A stretch of DNA of 64,000 bases from JBBEBE01 sp040882505. GTDB lineage: Bacteria > Bacteroidota > Rhodothermia > Balneolales > Balneolaceae. Both the position numbers and the translations under genes were made by a program. The stretch covers positions 62,001-126,000 of the forward strand of contig JBBEBE010000009.1 in the NCBI GenBank assembly GCA_040882505.1, in the 5' to 3' direction. The notes beneath the pieces are model-generated. The model had not been told where the DNA came from. It worked only from the letters and a program-made list of their open reading frames with translations, and ran no database searches. Positions 18,198-27,436 of the stretch are shown in pieces (the first letter of the stretch is position 1; every line of letters starts with the position of its first letter).

Positions 18198-20006
18198 ATG
18201 ACTCGATTTACGCGACGTTCGTTCCTTCGAACACATCTGCTGGCCGGAGGGGGTGCGATGCTCGGCTTCGGACTTCCCGCATTTGCCCGTTCTCTCTTCC
18301 CTGACATCGAACAGCCGGTTCCACTCAACGAGACTCGCTACCTGGACGCCCTTACCCGAATCGGGCCCCGACGGTTCAAACACCCGGCCGAACGGTGGAG
18401 TCTGGACCATTTGACCGACGAGCATACCCATGTCGGCATCTCTGGCGGATTGGTACAGTCCACCCAGAGTCTTTTCTACGATACAATGAGCGCCAATCTG
18501 GAGCTGAGCCGAATGTTGGCGACCGACCCGGCCCGACGAGCTGTCTGGAACGTCATCCCGTGGATCACCGGAGAATTTCCCGACCCCGACCGCCTTTTTG
18601 AGCTGCTTCGGGAGCATCATGTAGCAGCGGTAACCCTGCACCCGGCCACCAACGCCTGGGACTGGCAGCTGGATGCAAACCAGCCTCTTTTGGATCGATT
18701 GGAACGCGAACAAATTCTGACCATCACCAGCCGGCCCGAACTGGGCGGATGGCGTGAAGTCGACCGCCTGTTGACCCGTTGGCCACACTTGCCGGTCCTG
18801 CTCACCGGGGCGGCGTGGAGCGAACAGCGCTACCTGCTGCCGCTTCTCAAGCGCCATTCCAATCTCCATGTCACACTCGAACGCTTTCAGATCAACCGTG
18901 GATTCGAGTACCTGGTGGGCGAAGGGCTCACCCGCCAACTCCTCTTCGGGACCCATGCTCCGCAGATGAGCAGTGGGGCCCAGCGCGCATGGCTCGATTA
19001 CAGCGGCATCACGGAGGAGGATCGAACCGCAATCGCGAGCGGGAACCTGATCCGACTGACCCATTGGCAATCGCCACCCGACCCTGCGACTCCCCCCAAG
19101 AACGACGATGACCTGATACGTCAGGCCCGGCAAGGACTCCCGATCAATGAGCGGATTCTGGACCTTCACATGCACATGCTCGAAGAGGGGCTCTCCAGCA
19201 CCGGCGAACACTACCGTATGGACGGCGGCGACCCGGACAGCGTCTTCGCTCTGATGGAGCGTCTTGGCGTCAACGGAGGCGGGATCATGAGCTGGAACGG
19301 CGTGGTAAGCGGCGACATGGAGGGGGGTCTGCGCACCGTCCGTCGTGCGCTCGACACCGCACCCCCCGGATATTGGGGGCTGGCCACTCTGGATCCCACC
19401 CACCTGGAGGGGCGCTCCATGGACGAGCTTGCCCGCAACGTGTACAGAGACCCACGTTTGATTGGCATGAAACCCTACCCCTTTTATGGTGTGGCCTACG
19501 ATGATCCGGCCTATGCACCCTGGTGGGAGCTCGGCAACGAGTTGCGGCTCTATGGTCTGTTGCACCAGACCCGGTCCGATGGCCACGAGGTGCGTACTTT
19601 GGCCAAACGCTACCCGAATGTGCGCTGGATTATTGCCCACGCCGGATCCAGCTTTTCCGCAGCCGATGTGGCCATCGAGGCGATGCAGACACATGACAAC
19701 ATCTTCGCAGAAATCACCTACACCTCGGTTCCCGGTGGCATGATCGAATACCTCTGTGAACACGCCGGTGCAGATCGTATTCTCTACGGGTCGGATCTTC
19801 CGATGCGCGATCCCCGTCCCCAGCTTGGCTGGGTCCTCTACTCCCGCCTGCCCGTGGCAGAGAAGCGAGCCATCCTGGCCGAAAATGCAGCTCGCGTCAT
19901 CGATCCCTGTCTGCACCGCCTTCCGGATCACTGCAAACCCTCCTGGCTGAACCGAATGCGGTGGCACCCCCATCCGACAGCTCCTCCTGTCTTACCGGTC
20001 TCCTGA
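18198..20006 (+). CDS. Tat-exported tandem amidohydrolase-2 protein
   Basis: From the ATG at 18198 the protein (602 residues) begins MTRFTRRSFLRTHLLAGGGA, a clear twin-arginine signal. Two amidohydrolase (PF04909-type TIM barrel) regions follow. The first, about residues 55-290, has DEHTHVGIS, ITSRPELGG and LLFGTHAPQ, a partial set of the expected motifs. The second, about 325-580, is complete: LDLHMHM for the first two metal histidines, WIIAHAGSS for the next, and ILYGSDLPMRDPR for the aspartate. So one enzyme-like half appears degenerate. The family includes decarboxylases and lactone or amide hydrolases; the substrate is unknown. The next gene starts 62 bases downstream, so the two may be co-transcribed. 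Confidence 0.82.
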   Translation: MTRFTRRSFLRTHLLAGGGAMLGFGLPAFARSLFPDIEQPVPLNETRYLDALTRIGPRRFKHPAERWSLDHLTDEHTHVGISGGLVQSTQSLFYDTMSANLELSRMLATDPARRAVWNVIPWITGEFPDPDRLFELLREHHVAAVTLHPATNAWDWQLDANQPLLDRLEREQILTITSRPELGGWREVDRLLTRWPHLPVLLTGAAWSEQRYLLPLLKRHSNLHVTLERFQINRGFEYLVGEGLTRQLLFGTHAPQMSSGAQRAWLDYSGITEEDRTAIASGNLIRLTHWQSPPDPATPPKNDDDLIRQARQGLPINERILDLHMHMLEEGLSSTGEHYRMDGGDPDSVFALMERLGVNGGGIMSWNGVVSGDMEGGLRTVRRALDTAPPGYWGLATLDPTHLEGRSMDELARNVYRDPRLIGMKPYPFYGVAYDDPAYAPWWELGNELRLYGLLHQTRSDGHEVRTLAKRYPNVRWIIAHAGSSFSAADVAIEAMQTHDNIFAEITYTSVPGGMIEYLCEHAGADRILYGSDLPMRDPRPQLGWVLYSRLPVAEKRAILAENAARVIDPCLHRLPDHCKPSWLNRMRWHPHPTAPPVLPVS

Positions 20007-20067
20007 CCCTGAGGCAGCGTTTTCAATCCCCGAAACAGCGCTCTTCCACCCAATGATATGGAACCCA

Positions 20068-22569
20068 ATGACAGATCCGATTCGCCGCTCTCACCCCTCT
20101 TTGCAACGGCGCACATGGCAAAAAACTCCGGGACTTGTCGCGCTTCTGTTTATGAGCCTTGCTTCCGCATGCTCCACGCCGGATGAACCCACCCTGGGCC
20201 AGAGCTGCCTCTCGCTCTCCTCGGCCGTGGCAAACGGATCGTGGGAGAGCCCGGCCCCAACCGACCTCTCCCCTTGGAAGGACCTGGCCGTTCCGCCTCT
20301 TTCGGTGGAGGATGCGTTGGATCGATTCCGGATCGAGGAGGGATTCCGGATCGAACCCGTGGCACAAGAGCCGATGATTGTGGATCCGGTCGCAATGGAC
20401 ATCGATGCCGACGGGCGACTCTGGGTGGTCAACATGCCCTCCTACAATCACGATCCGCGAGAGATATTGGAGACCACCGGTGAACGGACGCCCGAGCGTG
20501 AACAGATGCTTCGGGATCAGCTGGCCGAAGCTCCGGCCGGTGAAGTGGTCATCCTGGAGGATACCAACGGGGATGGCGGAATGGATCGTCGCTCCGTCTT
20601 TCTGGACGGGATCATGCTGCCGCGCGCCATTCGCGTCTTTCCCGACGGCGTTCTTCTGGCCGAACCCCCTCACCTCTGGTGGATTGAAGACACGAACGGA
20701 GACGGAAAAGGAGATCAAAAAACCGAAATCAGTGACCAGTTCACCACGCCCCGCTCCCCGCAGAGCGGTCCGAGTGCCCTGCATTACGGCATGGACAACT
20801 GGATCCACAGCGCTCACTTCCCCAGTATTCGACGAGTGAACGGAGAGTGGATCGAACGGCCGTTCGAACCGCTCGGACAGTGGGAATTGCGGCACGACAA
20901 CTGGGGGCGGCTCTACTCCTCGAGCAACTCCTGGCCGCTGCAGGCCCACCTCTCGCCTCACGGATACTCCGGACAGCATCCAGGCGTGGATCTGCAGGCC
21001 GGATTCAACGAGAGAGTGGCGCCCAACGGACCGGTCTGGCCAGCCCATGCGCCGGGCGTAAACCGCGGCTACCGGACCGGTGTGGTGACCCGGGAAGACG
21101 GAACATTAATGATCGGCGCCGGAATCTCCTCCACGGAGATCTATCGGGGCGGGCAGTTTGGCGAGGCGTACGAGGGCAACATCTTTACCCCGGTCTCGGC
21201 CGGCAATCTGGTCACCCGGCTCGTCTCCGACAGCCAGCCCGGTCGTCTCGACATTGAGGCCCGATTCGCCTGGGAGGATCGCGACTTCCTCACATCTACA
21301 GACGAGCGGTTTCGCCCGGTGAATATCTACAACGCACCGGACGGGTCCCTCTATGTTGTCGACATGTATCGCGGACTCTTCGACTACATCCTCTGGGTCA
21401 CCGACTTTCTGCGTGAGCACTCTCTGGAACGGGATCTCGAGCAACCGACAGCGATCACTGGACGGATCTGGCGCATTCGACCCTCCGAAGGAACACTACC
21501 CGACGTTCCCCGACTGAGTGAGTGGACTCCCTCGGCAGCTGTTGAACTCCTGAACGATCCTCGGGGAGCTGTGCGCGACCGCGTCCAGCAGGTGCTTGCG
21601 AGCTGCTCGCCCGCATCGGCCGTCGAGCCACTGGTCGAACTCACCCGGAATCTCTCTGCGGAGTCCTGGAGTCGCCTGCAGGCCCTCTGGACACTGGAAG
21701 GAATGGATCGGGAGCAGGTCCCACAGAAGAGACTGACCGCCCTCGCCCTGGATCGACTCGACGATCCCCACCCCGAAATTCGAACAGCTGCAATCCGGAT
21801 GTTGGAACCGGCTCTTGAGAAGGGGATCACCGATGTGGAACAGACTCTCCGAATCCTTCCCGATCGGGAAAATTTCAGCGAACGGGAGGCACTTCAACTT
21901 GCAGCAAGCCTCTCGGCCAGCAGGGATCCGCAAACTGTCGCGACGCTGGCGAGCCTGCTCGACCGGCATCCGGAAGATTCCCGCGTTCGGGAGATGGTAC
22001 GAAACAGTTCGGCCGGACGGGAAGCGGCCTTGCGCGGGGAGCTCGCACGACGGTGGTCATCCAACGGGCAACCGCCGAGCGTGTTCCAACAAGAGATTCT
22101 TGCGTGGCTGGAGGAGCAGGCCGACAGCGCCTTTGTAGCGGAGCAGATCGAGCCCGAAATTCCGGACCATCTGGATGGTGCCGGACAGGATCTCTACCGG
22201 CGGGGAGCCCCCCTCTATTCGGTTTGCAGCTCCTGCCACGGACCCAATGGAGGGGGCATTGACGGCGTGGGAGCCCGTCTCGACGGGAGCGCCTGGGTCC
22301 AGGGGGCTCCCGAATCACTGATCCGAATTCTGCTGCACGGCATGGATGGCGCGGCGGCCGAACGGGACGAAACCATTCCCAACGACATGCCCTCGCACGG
22401 CTTTTTGAGCAACAACGATCTGGCCGCCCTGCTCACCTGGCTGCGCAACAGCTGGAATAACCAGGCCCGACCCATCACACCGGAGCAGGTGCAGGAGATT
22501 CGGGAATTGGATGCAGGACGAACCGGCATCTGGTCTCCCGACGAGCTTCGGGCCGCCGAAACCCCGTAA
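20068..22569 (+). CDS. Large lipoprotein with propeller, helical-repeat and cytochrome c domains (membrane-bound dehydrogenase type)
   Basis: From the ATG at 20068 (MTDPIRRSH) the protein has 833 residues. The hydrophobic stretch ending MSLASACS is a lipobox, so it is probably anchored on the periplasmic or outer face. Residues about 80-470 form a six-bladed propeller typical of the Pirellula-type putative membrane-bound dehydrogenases, with calcium-loop-like EDTNGDGGMD and EDTNGDGKGD. Residues about 490-680 are helical HEAT-like repeats. The C-terminal 120 residues carry one c-type haem motif CSSCHG and a distal Met-containing segment. Such proteins are thought to oxidise sugars or alcohols and pass electrons to a haem; no substrate is proven. 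It likely shares a transcript with the amidohydrolase gene before it. Confidence 0.82.
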   Translation: MTDPIRRSHPSLQRRTWQKTPGLVALLFMSLASACSTPDEPTLGQSCLSLSSAVANGSWESPAPTDLSPWKDLAVPPLSVEDALDRFRIEEGFRIEPVAQEPMIVDPVAMDIDADGRLWVVNMPSYNHDPREILETTGERTPEREQMLRDQLAEAPAGEVVILEDTNGDGGMDRRSVFLDGIMLPRAIRVFPDGVLLAEPPHLWWIEDTNGDGKGDQKTEISDQFTTPRSPQSGPSALHYGMDNWIHSAHFPSIRRVNGEWIERPFEPLGQWELRHDNWGRLYSSSNSWPLQAHLSPHGYSGQHPGVDLQAGFNERVAPNGPVWPAHAPGVNRGYRTGVVTREDGTLMIGAGISSTEIYRGGQFGEAYEGNIFTPVSAGNLVTRLVSDSQPGRLDIEARFAWEDRDFLTSTDERFRPVNIYNAPDGSLYVVDMYRGLFDYILWVTDFLREHSLERDLEQPTAITGRIWRIRPSEGTLPDVPRLSEWTPSAAVELLNDPRGAVRDRVQQVLASCSPASAVEPLVELTRNLSAESWSRLQALWTLEGMDREQVPQKRLTALALDRLDDPHPEIRTAAIRMLEPALEKGITDVEQTLRILPDRENFSEREALQLAASLSASRDPQTVATLASLLDRHPEDSRVREMVRNSSAGREAALRGELARRWSSNGQPPSVFQQEILAWLEEQADSAFVAEQIEPEIPDHLDGAGQDLYRRGAPLYSVCSSCHGPNGGGIDGVGARLDGSAWVQGAPESLIRILLHGMDGAAAERDETIPNDMPSHGFLSNNDLAALLTWLRNSWNNQARPITPEQVQEIRELDAGRTGIWSPDELRAAETP

Positions 22570-22652
22570 ACCTCCCTATCGTCCGGGATCTTGAATCGAG
22601 AAGTGGAGCTGTTGCATCCACCACGATCCGGACCGAAACGAAACAAACCGGA

Positions 22653-24125
22653 TCACTCCCCGGCGAGCCGCTGCCGAATGGCTGATGCGTTCTCTCGAAC
22701 CTTTTCGATGGCTGCCGGAATCCACTGAAGCTCCTCTTTGGAGGCAAGAAAAAGATTCTGCGTGAACCAGAGCGCCTCCTCGTTGCAGAGGTGATCGTTG
22801 TTCGGACACGCATTGCGCTCCATCCACCGATCGTAATTTCGCACCGACTCGGGATAGATGGCCCGGAAATTCTTCGACTCCAGTGCCTCCCGGATAAACG
22901 GCATACGGTTCAATGGAGCATAACCGGTAGAGACCGGCACCCCTTCGGCGCGAAGCGCCTCGGCAAACTGTGATTTATTCATTCCGGCAAACGATTCGCT
23001 CCGAAAGCGAAACGGGAATAGATGCACGGCCAACCGGGTCACCTTCTCGTCCAGTCGGGCCGGCTCCACCCCCTCGATTTCGTGAAACCATTCGTGCATC
23101 GCCCGGGCCGTACGGTTGCGCTGGTCGGTCTCCTGCCGGAATTTGGTGAGCTGGGTCAGACCAATCGCGGCCTGATACTCGGCCATCCGCAGCTTGTTGC
23201 CGCGACGAACGGTTCCACGACCGGACGGATCCTGGACCGAACGATACGGGTTGCCGTAGTTGTGCCAGGAAAAGCAGCGGTTGATGAACGACTCGTCATT
23301 GCTCACGATCGCGCCCCCCTCGCCGATCGGCAGGTTTTTGGAGTTTTGGAAACTGTAGCACCCGGCATTCCCGATGGTTCCCACCTGTTCGTAGTCCCAT
23401 TCGGCCAACCACGCTTGACAAGCATCTTCGACCACGATCAGGTCGTGCCGTCGGGCGATGGCCATAATCCGGTCCATGTCTGCCGGATTTCCGGCGATGT
23501 GCACCGGCATGATCGCCCGGGTACGCTCGGTGATCCGCTCTTCGACCGAATCGGGATCCAGTTGAAAAGTCTGTGGATCGGTATCGGCAAAGACCGGAAT
23601 GGCGTTGTTCAAAAGAATCGACTGTGGGGTCGCGATAAACGTATAGGTCGACGTGATCACCTCGTCTCCCGCCCCGATGTCGTAATTGGCCAGTGCACAG
23701 TAGAGTGCATTGGTCCCATTGACAGTTGTCATGGCGTGACGGGCACCGGTGATGGCGGCCCACTCCCGCTCGAATTCGTCGACGGTATGGGCCCGTGACC
23801 AGACACCGCTCCGCATCACTTCGAGGAGTTTCGGTTCGTCCCGCTCCCGGCTCCATTGCGGCCAGGAGGGCCAGGAACCCTGGACGACTGGATCTCCACC
23901 CAGGATGGCTGGCTTGCGAGTCACACGCCCCGATACGGGGCGGTCGACGGCACGTCCGGAGCTCCCGGTTCTTGCCGCTTGCAGAGGCGACGAACTCCCC
24001 AAACCCAGAAGCAGCGCCGCGCCTGCGGCCGCCTGTTTGCGAATAAAGTCGCGGCGACCGATCCCGCTCGCTTTTTCCGGATTCGATGATGGGTTCTGTA
24101 CGGGATCGTCGGAAGAGAAGCTCAT
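22653..24125 (-). CDS. Tat-exported DegT/DnrJ/EryC1/StrS-family aminotransferase
   Basis: The start is the ATG at 24125 (MSFSSDDPVQ), giving 490 residues; longer frames overlap the divergent gene. Residues 21-50 are a Tat signal: GIGRRDFIRKQ then a hydrophobic Ala/Leu stretch ending SPLQAA. The remainder is a full-length DegT-type sugar aminotransferase: GTNALYCAL near the cofactor phosphate, VVEDACQA with the PLP-ring aspartate (D234), and SFQNSKNLPIGEGG with the Schiff-base lysine (K263). The catalytic set is therefore intact. These enzymes normally act on nucleotide sugars in the cytosol, so a Tat signal, which exports folded cofactor-bound proteins, is notable. It is divergent from the ceramidase-like gene and convergent with the cytochrome c lipoprotein. 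Confidence 0.88.
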   Translation of the reverse strand: MSFSSDDPVQNPSSNPEKASGIGRRDFIRKQAAAGAALLLGLGSSSPLQAARTGSSGRAVDRPVSGRVTRKPAILGGDPVVQGSWPSWPQWSRERDEPKLLEVMRSGVWSRAHTVDEFEREWAAITGARHAMTTVNGTNALYCALANYDIGAGDEVITSTYTFIATPQSILLNNAIPVFADTDPQTFQLDPDSVEERITERTRAIMPVHIAGNPADMDRIMAIARRHDLIVVEDACQAWLAEWDYEQVGTIGNAGCYSFQNSKNLPIGEGGAIVSNDESFINRCFSWHNYGNPYRSVQDPSGRGTVRRGNKLRMAEYQAAIGLTQLTKFRQETDQRNRTARAMHEWFHEIEGVEPARLDEKVTRLAVHLFPFRFRSESFAGMNKSQFAEALRAEGVPVSTGYAPLNRMPFIREALESKNFRAIYPESVRNYDRWMERNACPNNDHLCNEEALWFTQNLFLASKEELQWIPAAIEKVRENASAIRQRLAGE

Positions 24126-24234
24126 GGCATTCGGGAAAGGGTTCACACTTTTTTGTACACTCCCGTACAATAGATATTCCGAGGCGCTTTCACAACTCGG
24201 TCCCGATGGACAACCCCAACTCCGTATAGACGTT

Positions 24235-25782
24235 ATGACCCTCGATCGACACTCCCTTCCTCTGACTTTTCTTCTGCTTTTGATGACGATCCCGACCCTC
24301 ACGTTCGCCCAAACCTCTTCGATGGAGCAGGCGAAACGGATGCCGGTATCGACGGTCCCGTCTGCACAGCCATCCGAATCCAACTTGTGGGCAGAGGCTC
24401 CCGCGCGTACGACCCAGCGACCTTCTACCGATCCCAAGTCGGCGACAACACTTCTCTCGCACGCCCCTCGGGAGGCCGGATGGCAGGCAGGTGTCGCCCG
24501 AACCGTCATTACCCCGAAAGAAGATCTCTGGATGGCCGGATTTGCCGCCCGGACGGAACCGGCCCGCGGGGCGATGCACGATCTTTTTGCCAAAGCACTG
24601 GCTCTGGAAGATGCCAACGGGCAGCGAGCGCTGTTGGTCACCACCGACCTGCTCGGATTCCCGCGCGCGCTCTCCGACCAGATTGTCGAAGAGATCATGC
24701 ACGCCCACGATCTGCCACGCGAAGCGATTCAGCTCAACAGTTCGCACACCCACTCCGGACCCGTCCTCTCGGGCGGTCTCCCCGACATCTACCCGATCGG
24801 GACGGAGCAGTGGGAGGCCATTGACACCTATAGCCAGTGGCTGGTTGACGAAATGGTCCATTTGACCGGAGAGGCTCTGGAGAATCTGCAGCCCGCCTCC
24901 CTCGAAGTTGGTCACGGCGTGGCTCGTTTTGCCGTAAACCGACGGAACAATCCACGCGAGACGCTGCATCAACGTTCCGAACTGGCCGGACCGGGAGATC
25001 ACGACGTCCCGGTCTTTCGTATTGCGGATGCAGACGGGGAGATCTTCGCTCTGCTTTTCGGGTACGCCTGTCACCCGACCGTTCAGAGCGGTCTCCACTG
25101 GTCGGGAGACTACCCCGGATTTGCCCAACTGGCCCTTGAAGAAGAACTCGACGGAGTAACGGCTCTCTTTTTTCAGGGGGCCGGGGCCGATCAGAATCCA
25201 CTTCCGCGGGGCCACGACTCCTGGGCCCGTCAGTACGGAGAGACCCTGGCGGCATCCGTTTTGGGAACCCTTGACCGGGAGATGGTTCGGGTGGAACCGG
25301 AATTGGGACTCGCCTACCGGGACATCGAGCTGCCGATCGCTCCGCTTCCCTCCGACGAGGTGCTCGCCAGCCGGGCAGAGAGCGACAACTACATCGGTCG
25401 GTGGGCCCGTCGCATGCAGGAGCTGAAGGCTTCCGGCGAAGTATTTCCGACCACCTACCCCTTCCCGATTCAAGTTTGGCGCCTGGGAGACATTCCGGTG
25501 ATCGGACTGGGTGGAGAGCTGGTCTCCGGGTACGCCATTTCGCTCAAAGAGATCTTCGGCTTTGACACTGTCGTGATGGGCTACTCGAACGATGTGATGA
25601 ACTACATCCCGACCACCCGGATCCTGCTCGAAGGCGGGTATGAGGGGCTCACCGCCCACATGGTCTACGGCCTGCACGGTCCGTGGACGGGGGAGGTGGA
25701 GGCGAGTATCCTGCATGCGGTGATCGGGTTGGCGGCGGAGGCGGGGGTGCGCCCCGTGAATCACCCGACGGGAAAGAATTAG
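24235..25782 (+). CDS. Secreted neutral/alkaline ceramidase-like hydrolase
   Basis: The ATG at 24235 gives 515 residues with a signal peptide (MTLDRHSLPLTFLLLLMTIP, cleavage near FAQT). The in-frame extension further upstream lies over the divergent aminotransferase and is rejected. The mature protein starts with the family opening AGVARTVITPKEDLWMAGF, then AKALALEDANGQRALLVTTDLLGFP and NSSHTHSGPVLSGG, which contains the metal-binding His-x-His. Later FGYACHPT and LFFQGAGADQNP are also typical. Neutral ceramidases split the amide bond of ceramide, but many bacterial relatives of this zinc-amidase fold have unknown targets. The gene is followed 82 bases later by gltX. Confidence 0.85.
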   Translation: MTLDRHSLPLTFLLLLMTIPTLTFAQTSSMEQAKRMPVSTVPSAQPSESNLWAEAPARTTQRPSTDPKSATTLLSHAPREAGWQAGVARTVITPKEDLWMAGFAARTEPARGAMHDLFAKALALEDANGQRALLVTTDLLGFPRALSDQIVEEIMHAHDLPREAIQLNSSHTHSGPVLSGGLPDIYPIGTEQWEAIDTYSQWLVDEMVHLTGEALENLQPASLEVGHGVARFAVNRRNNPRETLHQRSELAGPGDHDVPVFRIADADGEIFALLFGYACHPTVQSGLHWSGDYPGFAQLALEEELDGVTALFFQGAGADQNPLPRGHDSWARQYGETLAASVLGTLDREMVRVEPELGLAYRDIELPIAPLPSDEVLASRAESDNYIGRWARRMQELKASGEVFPTTYPFPIQVWRLGDIPVIGLGGELVSGYAISLKEIFGFDTVVMGYSNDVMNYIPTTRILLEGGYEGLTAHMVYGLHGPWTGEVEASILHAVIGLAAEAGVRPVNHPTGKN

Positions 25783-25864
25783 CCATCTTCTCCGAATCCC
25801 CTTATTTTCGGGCACTGTAGACCGATTTTTTCACCCCAAGACCGAGCGATTCAACGGAGATTTC

Positions 25865-27358
25865 ATGTCAAAGACCGTACGCGTACGATTTGCACCTTCC
25901 CCCACCGGACAACTTCACATTGGTGGCCTTCGAACCGCCCTCTACAACTATCTTTTTGCACGAAGCCACCCGAACGGGGTGTTTATTCTGCGTATCGAGG
26001 ATACCGACCAGAATCGATATGTCGAGGGTGCCGAGCAGGATATCATCGATTCGCTGGAGTGGAGTGGCATGACGATTGACGAGGGACCGTCGAGTCCGGG
26101 GGAGTACGGGCCGTACCGTCAGAGCGAACGAAAAGAGATCTACCACGTCTATGCCAAACAGTTGATTGACGCCGGTCACGCCTACTACGCCTTTGACACG
26201 CCGGAAGAGATCGAACAGATGCGCGAGCGTCTCATCAAATCGGGCAACCCCTCTCCGCGATACGACTCGATTACCCGTCAGTCGATGAAAAACTCGCTCA
26301 CGCTTCCAAAAGACGAGGTTGAGCGACTGCTCGAAGCAGGCACCGACTATGTGGTGCGTCTCAAAGTCCCGCGTCGGGAGACGGTCCGATTCGAAGACCG
26401 CATCCGCGGCATCGTCTCCTTCGAAACCAAGGGGCTGGACGATCAGGTCCTGCTCAAATCCGACGGGATGCCCACCTATCACCTGGCAAACGTCGTGGAT
26501 GATCATCTCATGGAGATTACCCATGTAATTCGGGGAGAGGAGTGGCTCAGCAGCACACCCAAGCATATGCTGCTCTACCAATTTTTTGGATGGGAGGCCC
26601 CCGAGATGGCTCACCTCCCACTCATCATGTCCCCCTCCGGCGGGAAACTCTCCAAACGGAAGGCCGAAGAGGAGGGGATTCCGGTCAATACGCGCGCTTA
26701 CCGCGAACAGTACTACGAGCCGGCTGCACTGGTCAACTTTTTGGCCTATCTGGGTTGGAGCCCGGGCGATGACAGTGAATTTCATACGATGGATGAATTG
26801 GGTCGCCTTTTCACCCTGGAGCGGGTGAGCAAAGGGGGCGCAGTATTCAATCACAAGAAACTACTCTGGTACAACGAACACTACATGCGCGAGCGCAACG
26901 ACCGGGAACTGGCCGACCAGCTGCTCGCCATAGCCAACCGGGTCGCACCGGGTCTGAAAATCGACGCCGAGATTCTTGAAGAGGCCATTCCGCTTCTCAA
27001 GGAGAGGGTAAGCAAAGTGGACGAATTTCTGGAGATGGGACGCTTCTTCTTTGACGACCCGACCGACTATGACGAGAAAGCACTCAAGAAGTGGAAGGGT
27101 GACAGCGGCGAACTGGTGTCGGCTTGGCGGGATCGTGCCGCTGAACTCTCCGACGAAGCCTTCAAAGGAGATCGGCTCAAGGAACTTCTTCAAGAGGTGA
27201 TCGAGGAGAAGGAGGTCGGTTTCGGCAAACTGATGATGCCGCTGCGTATTGCAACGACCGGACAGGGGTTTGGTCCGGACCTTTTCCCTGCCCTGGAACT
27301 TTTGGGCAAGGAGACGGTTCTTCGCCGCATCGATCGCGCCATCGCGACATTGGGGTAG
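25865..27358 (+). CDS. gltX: Glutamyl-tRNA synthetase
   Basis: A class I aminoacyl-tRNA synthetase of 497 residues that charges tRNA-Glu in the cytosol. The HIGH-type motif is in RFAPSPTGQLHIGGLRTAL and the KMSKS loop is KLSKRK (after MSPSGG), the usual variants in bacterial GltX. The stretch GLDDQVLLKSDGMPTYHLANVVDDH is family-typical, and the C-terminal 170 residues form the helical anticodon-binding region. Length is normal. A GGAG sequence seven bases before the ATG supports the start. Whether it is discriminating or also charges tRNA-Gln cannot be seen here. It is convergent with typA. Confidence 0.98.
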   Translation: MSKTVRVRFAPSPTGQLHIGGLRTALYNYLFARSHPNGVFILRIEDTDQNRYVEGAEQDIIDSLEWSGMTIDEGPSSPGEYGPYRQSERKEIYHVYAKQLIDAGHAYYAFDTPEEIEQMRERLIKSGNPSPRYDSITRQSMKNSLTLPKDEVERLLEAGTDYVVRLKVPRRETVRFEDRIRGIVSFETKGLDDQVLLKSDGMPTYHLANVVDDHLMEITHVIRGEEWLSSTPKHMLLYQFFGWEAPEMAHLPLIMSPSGGKLSKRKAEEEGIPVNTRAYREQYYEPAALVNFLAYLGWSPGDDSEFHTMDELGRLFTLERVSKGGAVFNHKKLLWYNEHYMRERNDRELADQLLAIANRVAPGLKIDAEILEEAIPLLKERVSKVDEFLEMGRFFFDDPTDYDEKALKKWKGDSGELVSAWRDRAAELSDEAFKGDRLKELLQEVIEEKEVGFGKLMMPLRIATTGQGFGPDLFPALELLGKETVLRRIDRAIATLG

Positions 27359-27436
27359 ACTGTTTCGGTTCCCCAACCCGGACAGGCCAAGCCGGACCTC
27401 TGACGGTTATTCTTTCCTGCACCCGGAGTACCGGTC

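Noticed and set aside
18174..19973. Long minus-strand open frame of 599 codons
   Set aside because: Antisense to the tandem amidohydrolase, whose motifs are all on the plus strand.
22625..22654. GATCCGG/CCGGATC inverted repeat as a terminator between convergent genes
   Set aside because: Perfect 7-base arms but no T tract on either strand and a 16-base loop; not enough to call.
23749..24234. In-frame N-terminal extension of the ceramidase-like gene
   Set aside because: It overlaps the divergent aminotransferase and has no signal peptide, while the ATG at 24235 gives a good one.
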